Part shown: positions 59,001 to 64,000 of the stretch, in pieces
How the letters are laid out: the number at the start of each line of letters is the position of its first letter
How positions within the stretch are numbered: position 1 is the stretch's first letter
NCBI GenBank assembly: GCA_014526335.1
Contig: JACTAT010000043.1
Location: 794,812-858,811 of the forward strand
DNA from: Chrysaora quinquecirrha
Taxonomy: Eukaryota; Cnidaria; Scyphozoa; Semaeostomeae; Pelagiidae
Length of the DNA: 64,000 bases
Reading direction: 5' to 3'
Program-made: the position numbers and the translations under genes
Notes under the pieces: generated by a model
What the model was told of the DNA's origin: nothing
Database searches by the model: none
The model's input: the letters and a program-made list of their open reading frames with translations, nothing else

Positions 59001-62000
59001 TTCCATCCACCACCCATTCAATCCACCCATGTCTATCGTTAAAAATTTGTTACTCGTTGTGGACACGTACATAGTAAGAATTTTTTCTCATTAGGAATAT
59101 CTAAAAATGAGGCCCAATTTAAGCGCATGTAAAAGTCCTTAAACAGATCTAAGTATAGAGAAAAGCCTTTCGCGCTTATAATTAAGACGCATTTAACCGA
59201 TTTGAACCATTTAATAAACTTCAAATACTATATATAACCATATTTGCAATACTGTAGAAGCAAATATCTAAATGTATTTATAGCTTATTCTACTCATGTG
59301 TTGAGATTCTTCACGAAAACAAACCCATGTACAGGGGAAATCGTCCCAACACCCCCTTTTGGGACTACCCCCTCCGGGCCAGTACCTCTGTCACTAAGAG
59401 GAAGTTGTGCTATTTTAAATCAGTCTTAAAATGCATTTACATGACTTTACATGGCATTTCGATATACTCGTAATGAATTTACCCGGCTCCTTTATTTATT
59501 ACACAATCTGAGTAGCAATTCTTATGATAAATCATATACGAATCAATGAGCGCGCGAGAAATTTATTTGCGTCCAAACAGATAACGTCTTTGCAAGCAAA
59601 TCGTTACCTTAAGATAATGAATCTGCGTCCATTTTCTTGATGGAATATGAATCATATTATTTGAACATTTATCTGTATTATCATTGGTTGAGATATTCTT
59701 GCGAATAGCCTCCGCAGCTGCAAGGGAAAGTAATTAAATATCAGTTTCATTTCATGATAAAAAGGAATAAAAAAGTGGACCAAAAGGGGAAAGTATGGAA
59801 AACGCACATGCAGGCATGCTACCCTATACTTTGTGTAGTTATAATAATGCTTTACCTAAACAAAAGCGATTATTTTAATTTATGGACGAAATCAATTAGT
59901 ACAGAATTAGATATATCCAATCTAACATAAGAGCTCAGAATAAGGATACAACGAGGAGATTATTATATAATACAGAAATAAAACAACAAAGCAATGATAA
60001 TTAATGATATACCTGAAATATATCCGGACGTAGATGGACGTGGCCTACATGAAATATTAACGCTTTCAGTAATTATATCAAACGCAAAATACCCAAGAGA
60101 TATTGCAAGCAAAGCATTTTACGAAAGTTTTATAAATACATAGCGTTAATTTCTTTTCTTATCAAATTTTCGTTTATTTATTTATTTCTTTTCAAATGAA
60201 TTATGACAAATAAACAAAATGAAAAAATTATGAAAAAGTCAAGCACCGAATCTTATAATAAATGCAAGGAAAGTTCTACGTTCACCTTAATTCGGTGCAG
60301 CATTAAAATTATTCGAGATGCTGGCAGTCGTAACCAGCTTTTATTGATTGAATGGAAAATATTGTACCTTAAGGATTTCATATTTTCATCAGCTTCTTTT
60401 AGTTCTTCTTTCAATACACGATATCTTATTGCTTTGCACAATTGGTTTCTTTCGTATTCTTCATCTGGAGACAACTGGAAGTTTCAAGCATAGATAAAAT
60501 TAATCGAAGCATTGTTGATTGTGTTATATTATTTTCAAAATTTACTCATTAAGATGAAGCTGGAAAGGTCCATTTTGGAATCCTTCATTTTGGACTTTTG
60601 CATGGTCGTGGACTGCTATACGTATGATTGAAAAGGAAGCTATATGGAATCAGTTGACTACAGTAGATGTTTCATGCTATTAGCGCAACAAATTGAATCT
60701 CTTGATGCAGAAATTTTTATATTAACATCGTCATAATTCGGCAAGCACCGGATTTTTGAGAAAAAGTGAGAGATTCCTACGGCCCGTATAGGTCTCGCAC
60801 ACGTGAAGAATCTTTTCAGACAGACACCTTCTCAAAACGAACACTGTCAAGTGGTCTTTAGGGAGAGCTGATAATAAACCCTCGCTGCTGCTCTTTTATA
60901 AAGACCGCAAAAAACAAGGATTACCATTCCAGAGCTATCAGTTTTAGGTCCTTGAAACGGTTAAGCCGTAACCCAAAGATGTAGTGATGTGTACATAAGC
61001 ACCCCGTAAGAAAGTGCTGTAGCGTTGTGTTGTAATCCAGCTGACTCGTGGCGTCAGGAGCTCAGTGTGGTCAGGGTTCGAGCCCAGCCACGGCAGCGTC
61101 ACAGCCAGTTAAAATAAAATTCAAGACGTAATCTCAAGTTAAACTTAAGTATTCGAGACTAAACCCGGTCATTTATAGATTTACAAGGGCATGAATTTTT
61201 TAAGGCAAGAATCAATTTATCGTGAAATATCGTAAGTATCGTATCGAGAAGCCCTCGACAGAAATAAAATATACCTTTTCCGATTTGTATTGAATCCGTT
61301 CTTCCAAATAAGTAGCAAATCCTTCACTTAACCATTCCTCAGTCCAATCGCTCACTCCAACCAACAAGCCAAACCAAGCATGGCAAATTTCATGTGCAAC
61401 TCGCACTGCCATACTCTTGTCACCACACAGCAGTGATTGAGACAGAAAAGCAAGATTTGGACTGAAAATACAACAAAAAATTACTTAAAACGAAAGAGTC
61501 TCAATTTATCATATTTCTACAAAATATTACCCCGTCATATAACAAAGTTTTTATCAATTAACTAACGGAAGCTAAAAATTTCGCCTTCACTGTGAATTTT
61601 TGGGCAGTTGCCCTCATTGAGACCATGAATAAAAAAGAGTTTAATGTGCCTTTGTCAACTCTGAGACAGTGACGAAGGATTCCCATTCATTAATAGCAGG
61701 TTTGGTAAATTTAGTACTGCTCACAGAACATGATATTTAATAAATATTTTATATACGATATTGTATATTTATTTCATTAATAATATTATATATATGATAT
61801 TTTATATTGCATTAAATTATATTATATAATGTTATATTATATTATACTATATTATATTATATTATATTATATTATATTATATTATATTATATTACATTAT
61901 ATTATATTATATTATATCAAATTATATTATATTATATTATATTATATTATATTATATTATATTATATTATATCTTATATTATGTATATATAATTAATATG

Positions 62001-62843
62001 ATATTTTATATTTGAAATTTCAAATATGATAGCACGGAGGTTTGTGACTCCGTTTCTTTAGTAGAATTAAATTGGGATCACATCATTAACCTATCTATAT
62101 GGGTGTACCATGTTGATAAAAGAAGTGAAAAAAATTTTATTTATACGGTGGTTGTCTCTCAATATAAAAATCAAAGGAAATGAAATTTATCTTTTTAGTG
62201 CTAAACGTTTACAACATGACAATTTCTACTAAGCTCAAGAGACCATACAAAAAAAATTTTATGCCTACCCAATAATGAGAGGGTGAAGAAATGGGTACTA
62301 ATTTAAGATGCAGTGGCAAAAAGAGAAACGTGAAAATCCAGGATAAGTGCAACGGCTTTTAAACAGTTATCGCGTGGACTATTGAAATTGACATTGACTC
62401 TATTATTGATGTTCAAATACTTCAAAATTGCGATAAACAGCGGAAACATTTTCGGGCATAAAGTTTTGTACAACTCAAATACAACTCAAGTTTATTCAAA
62501 TGCGGGAATAGTTAACAATCAAACTGGGTATAATAAAAAGTTCTCTCTTACCTTTTAAGACCAAGACAAGCGAAACATCTTGGCATCAACACAAGATCTA
62601 GTCTGCTAAAGGGATATTCCCCTAGTAAGCTGGAAGCAGCCATCAAATATGAGCCAGCGTCATATAAGAACTCATTAGTGAATCGATGCAGTAATGATTT
62701 TGGTGCATATGCTTTGATGGGTACTTCTTTTTGTGACTGTCCACATTTTACCGAGAATGATTCTTCAGACTCAGAGTAATTTCCAACGAGAAGAGCAAGT
62801 GTCGAGCTTGGAAGAGCAATGGACATTTCATAGCAAAACAGAC
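47316..62843 (-). CDS. AOPEP-like: aminopeptidase O-like M1 zinc metallopeptidase, 3' 15 exons
   Basis: M1 aminopeptidases remove N-terminal residues from peptides using one zinc held by HExxH and a distal Glu. Exons on the minus strand: 62843-62552, 61461-61275, 60474-60368, 60044-60013, 59717-59608, 58832-58725, 56578-56538, 54765-54711, 52075-52016, 51672-51654 (tentative), 51271-51225, 50093-49980, 49155-49118, 48105-48057, 47462-47316. All phases match and the frame ends at TAG 47318-47316. About 468 codons are covered, including the catalytic site and the whole C-terminal helical part. The order and motifs match aminopeptidase O ([43 protein letters not shown]). The N-terminal beta-sandwich exons lie beyond 64000. 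Confidence 0.95.
49200..49900. other. AOPEP intron, no recognised content
   Basis: AT-rich intron between the exons at 49155 and 49980. Nothing supported. Confidence 0.4.
50094..51224. other. AOPEP intron, no recognised content
   Basis: Intron between the exons at 50093 and 51225. An open stretch continues past the donor at 51225 ([16 protein letters not shown] in another frame), but it does not fit the exon phases. Confidence 0.4.
51225..52075 (-). CDS. AOPEP exons 9-11 (fast-evolving linker, one tentative)
   Basis: Exon 52075-52016 (20 codons) encodes [17 protein letters not shown], in phase 0/0 with acceptor ctcgtag and donor AAG|gtatct. Exon 51271-51225 encodes [15 protein letters not shown] and must be entered in phase 1. 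A 19-nt exon at 51672-51654 (QWWFLS) has acceptor ctgtag and donor G|gtacca and converts phase 0 to phase 1, so it fits, but its size and lack of a clear match make it a guess. This linker is poorly conserved in the family. Confidence 0.6.
52385..52616 (-). mobile_element. tRNA-derived SINE (family B), full length
   Basis: On the minus strand it begins ctctgtggcgcagtggttag (A box) and has gggttcgagcc (B box) about 50 nt on, followed by a unique body ending in aggggtaaagtg. The 63636-63824 copy shares the body. Confidence 0.8.
53154..53966 (-). mobile_element. PIF/Harbinger element with long TIRs
   Basis: TTA target duplications at 53151-53153 and 53967-53969. GGGCCTGATTATATGAGGCG begins at 53154 and its complement ends at 53966; the inverted match runs about 50 bp. 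Inside, gccgggctggc-type palindromic units repeat, including a long inverted pair at about 53748-53872. It carries a Myb-like ORF but no DDE transposase. Confidence 0.85.
53228..53728 (-). CDS. Myb/SANT-like protein of the Harbinger element
   Basis: A 166-codon frame; the better start may be the internal Met ([11 protein letters not shown]) 19 codons in. It reads [20 protein letters not shown] and [13 protein letters not shown], matching the trihelix/Myb-like DNA-binding protein that accompanies Harbinger transposases and brings them to the DNA ends. After about residue 115 it becomes low-match sequence with a Cys cluster and ends in the TIR. Likely truncated. Confidence 0.65.
   Translation of the reverse strand: MEHAQFLFTSISHMHDRIKMADKTKNPKASATTSKGKASEEKSMITTGTAKFRWSNEMIGKLLHCLKEFKASMEFNNFDFNADKPRQYEEVRRILSCRHYSEQPELFGPSNNAPADSICELCFTSSTMVPRHLLLKFPPIHKECAKLLCAGSTSESARLSRQLFHM
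54314..54646. mobile_element. Harbinger-type MITE
   Basis: TTA on both sides of GGGTGTATTTTTT...AAAAAATACGCCC. The subterminal tctgttttcagcagac is inverted at the other end (gtctgctgaaaacaga). About 333 bp, no ORF. A second decayed copy is at about 140-468. Confidence 0.75.
54711..56578 (-). CDS. AOPEP exons 7-8 (TEWLEE motif)
   Basis: Exon 56578-56538 (41 nt) encodes [13 protein letters not shown], resembling 'DFLQMLLENIPE', with donor GA|gtaagt. Exon 54765-54711 (55 nt) completes Glu and encodes [15 protein letters not shown], matching 'IYQDWLESSGIP'. Its donor is gtgtgt. The 41-nt exon lies only in the left-hand copy of the duplicated segment. Confidence 0.85.
55131..55776 (+). repeat. 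36-bp minisatellite, about 18 units
   Basis: The unit ggttaacgctccctttggta plus aattttctcggacgaa repeats with period 36, so one frame stays open (12-residue repeat). No gene is implied. It ends 37 bp before the AOPEP duplication starts. Confidence 0.95.
56819..56985. mobile_element. mariner-type MITE, left part only
   Basis: Matches the first 165 bp or so of the 37264 copy, then stops abruptly where the duplicated segment has a deletion. Confidence 0.65.
57311..57420 (-). pseudogene. duplicated copy of AOPEP exon 5, intact but out of phase
   Basis: This 110-nt segment copies the exon at 59717-59608, with the same acceptor (ccttgcag), the same donor (AAG|gtaaca) and only two silent-looking third-base changes seen. 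It sits between exon 6 (58725) and exon 7 (56578). Exon 6 ends in phase 0 but this exon must be entered in phase 1, so including it shifts the frame and meets TGA inside it. It is therefore a dead copy or a poison exon. Confidence 0.75.
58045..58440. mobile_element. mariner-type MITE, right-copy version
   Basis: Nearly full-length match to the 37264 copy, with a shortened right terminus (ends aggttccttataaagtgg). Confidence 0.65.
58725..58832 (-). CDS. AOPEP exon 6 (GYFLL helix)
   Basis: This 108-nt exon, phase 0/0, has acceptor cctttgcag and donor GAG|gtacct. It encodes [17 protein letters not shown] and [16 protein letters not shown], matching 'KGYFLLRFLAKRLGDETYF' of aminopeptidase O. It directly follows the QIHYLK exon in the mRNA. 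It survives only in the right-hand copy of the duplicated segment. Confidence 0.93.
59608..60474 (-). CDS. AOPEP exons 3-5 including a 32-nt microexon
   Basis: Exon 60474-60368 reads [16 protein letters not shown] and ends DENMKSL plus two bases. The microexon 60044-60013 (32 nt) supplies [11 protein letters not shown] and carries phase 2 over to phase 1. Exon 59717-59608 (110 nt) then reads AEAIRKNIS and ends WTQIHYLK. The homologous human order is 'MQVLRPS...' then 'F.QVHYLK'. Without the microexon, joining the two outer exons meets a TGA, so it is needed. Confidence 0.9.
61018..61108 (+). mobile_element. tRNA-derived SINE (family A)
   Basis: gttgtgttgtaatccagctg followed by cagggttcgagcccagccac. 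Same unit as in the gag gene at 13560-13715. Confidence 0.7.
61275..62843 (-). CDS. AOPEP exons with substrate-side region and zinc site
   Basis: Exon 62843-62552 (292 nt) encodes [13 protein letters not shown] and later [20 protein letters not shown], the segment before the active site. It ends in phase 2. Exon 61461-61275 completes a Ser codon and reads [11 protein letters not shown], then [30 protein letters not shown]. The zinc ligands are the two His of HEICH and the Glu of LSE; exactly 18 residues separate the second His from that Glu, as in M1 enzymes, and the Glu in HEICH is the general base. The acceptor tattttcag and donor AAG|gtatat are clear. Confidence 0.96.
61735..62010. repeat. 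ATTAT microsatellite
   Basis: Mostly 5-bp units of attat over about 250 bp in the AOPEP intron between exons 62552 and 61461. Confidence 0.9.
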
Positions 62844-62959
62844 CTGAAACGAATGAATTTAGAAATTAGAAATTAGCAACACCTATTTTTCCACAAGTGG
62901 CAACTAGAGCCTTGGACTGTTCGACTTGGAAGTTACTCGGCGATTTCAATGACCTCTTT

Positions 62960-63015
62960 TATCATTGGAAACGTTGTTGGCTCTCTGGTCATGCAGCCCG
63001 GGTTCAAATCCAATC
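62960..63015 (+). other. tRNA-like B-box sequence in AOPEP intron
   Basis: cccgggttcaaatccaatct holds a perfect B box; no complete cloverleaf could be drawn. Probably a SINE fragment. Confidence 0.3.
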
Positions 63016-63489
63016 TATTGTGATATGCCACTTGCTGAAAATCGACCAGATCAATGCGACAAATCGATCTAAATCTAAGTTCTAATAGGTATGTTCCTTT
63101 CTAACACTTACTTACGTGACCCCAAGAAGATTAAATCAGATGAACAAGATGCTAACAGATGCTCATGTTGAGAATAACTTCCATAGTGAGCATTCAAATC
63201 TAACATATCTCGTCTCTGCTCATGCTTGTCAATTACTGCGCTCAACTTTGCGGAGAATGCCTTATCAAATTGACCAAACACCTAGACTGGTCGGACAGAT
63301 CAAAATACTTCATCTTCTTAGTTTAGTTTATTAAAAACGTTATTTTATGCTTAATGCAAAGTTGATTGCATTGGAAGATGTATCAAGTATTAAATAGCCT
63401 TCATTTCTGAAAATGTTACCTCTAACAGATTTTTATGGCAAATCTATATTCAACTAAAGATAGCTTTTCCTGCACCCTGCACCATACAA

Positions 63490-64000
63490 ATGATAACCCC
63501 CGTTAATTGGTAACCCAAGTTGATAACGTTGATAACGGTCATAACTCACGTTGACAATTCAAGTTGATAACGTTGAAAACGCTGATATACGCTGAAGACC
63601 AACGCTAATCCGAGTTGATAACGTTTTTCGGGCTCATAACGAAAATGTTGTGGGTTCGAGCCACGGTCTTTCCACTTGTGATTGCAAAGATAACAGCCTT
63701 GGGCAAGTTGTTAACACAAATGTGCCTCTCTCTACCCAGGTGTATAAATGAGCACCTGGTCGGTAGTTACGAGCGCCGTGTGTGGCTTCACCCTGCTATA
63801 TGCTATATGCATCCAGGGGTAACATTGATAATCCAAGTTGATAACGTTGATAACGTTCATAACCCAACTTGACAATTCAAGTTGATAACGTTGAAAGCGC
63901 TGACGAGGAACGTTGATAACGTCGATAACGTTCATAACCAACGTTAATAATCAACGTTTATAACGTTGATAGCATTGATAACGCACGTTGATAACGCTCA
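63490..64000. repeat. GTTGATAAC minisatellite running off the window
   Basis: Units like gttgataacgttgataac, mixed with gttcataac and gttgacaattcaa variants, flank and surround the truncated SINE at 63636-63824. Confidence 0.8.
63636..63824 (+). mobile_element. tRNA-derived SINE (family B), 5' truncated
   Basis: Starts within cgaaaatgttgtgggttcga and matches the 52616-52385 copy through catccaggggtaa; the A-box part is missing. Confidence 0.75.

Larger units (their letters stand above)
57481..59775. repeat. tandem duplication, right copy
   Basis: The copy begins with the same gtattagcaaaaa as the left copy. After 58042 it jumps straight to the MITE, so the roughly 440-bp stretch holding exon 7 is missing. 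It keeps the MITE nearly whole (58045-58440), exon 6 (58725-58832) and exon 5 (59608-59717). The right border is approximate. Confidence 0.8.

Overview
This is an AT-rich, intron-rich animal genome window. The two host genes are metazoan, and the repeats (a tyrosine-recombinase DIRS/PAT retroelement, Ty3 LTR element, hAT, PIF/Harbinger and tRNA-derived SINEs) fit an early-branching invertebrate. I lean towards a cnidarian, because the protein in the element at 3130-7765 resembles repeated cnidarian proteins I recall; that species guess is inference only.

Two large host genes lie head-to-tail on the minus strand. (1) Positions 62843 to 47316 carry the 3' two-thirds of an aminopeptidase O (AOPEP/ONPEP-like) M1 metallopeptidase. 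I traced 15 exons with matching phases from before the zinc site (HEICH plus a Glu 18 residues on) to the TAG stop. Its 5' exons lie beyond the right edge. (2) Positions 44050 to below 576 carry a voltage-gated calcium channel alpha2/delta subunit. I found 25 exons, from the signal-peptide exon through the VWA domain (DxSGS) and the double-Cache region; the 3' end lies beyond the left edge. Most single ORFs longer than 60 codons are not these exons. The exons are short (19-292 nt) and were found from splice sites, phase and family resemblance.

The introns are full of mobile DNA. From left to right: a Harbinger-type MITE (about 140-468); a nested pair of unclassified TIR elements with 6-bp target duplications that encode a SAP-like/NHL-like protein (3130-7765, with a second copy at 5182-6897 inside its own ORF); a Ty3-type LTR retrotransposon (9611-14181) carrying a SINE in gag; a PAT-like DIRS element with split direct repeats (16522-23504); a TTAA-flanked TIR element containing a tRNA-like cloverleaf (25617-25855); a 1.5-kb TIR element with arrays of short motifs (27486-29002); a hAT element (29551-31653); a mariner-type MITE (37264-37671); a LINE 3' fragment (about 44940-45790) between the genes; and a PIF/Harbinger element with a Myb-like ORF (53154-53966).

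The most unusual observations are: the undescribed-looking SAP/NHL TIR element family with strand-biased G-rich ends; a tandem duplication inside AOPEP (55813-59775) where the two copies have lost different exons, leaving one spare intact exon that would act as a poison exon; and two conserved alpha2/delta exons (the VWA TDG strand and the Cache 'GY.FAI..NGY' strand) that I cannot find, each missing from an intron that contains a large transposon.
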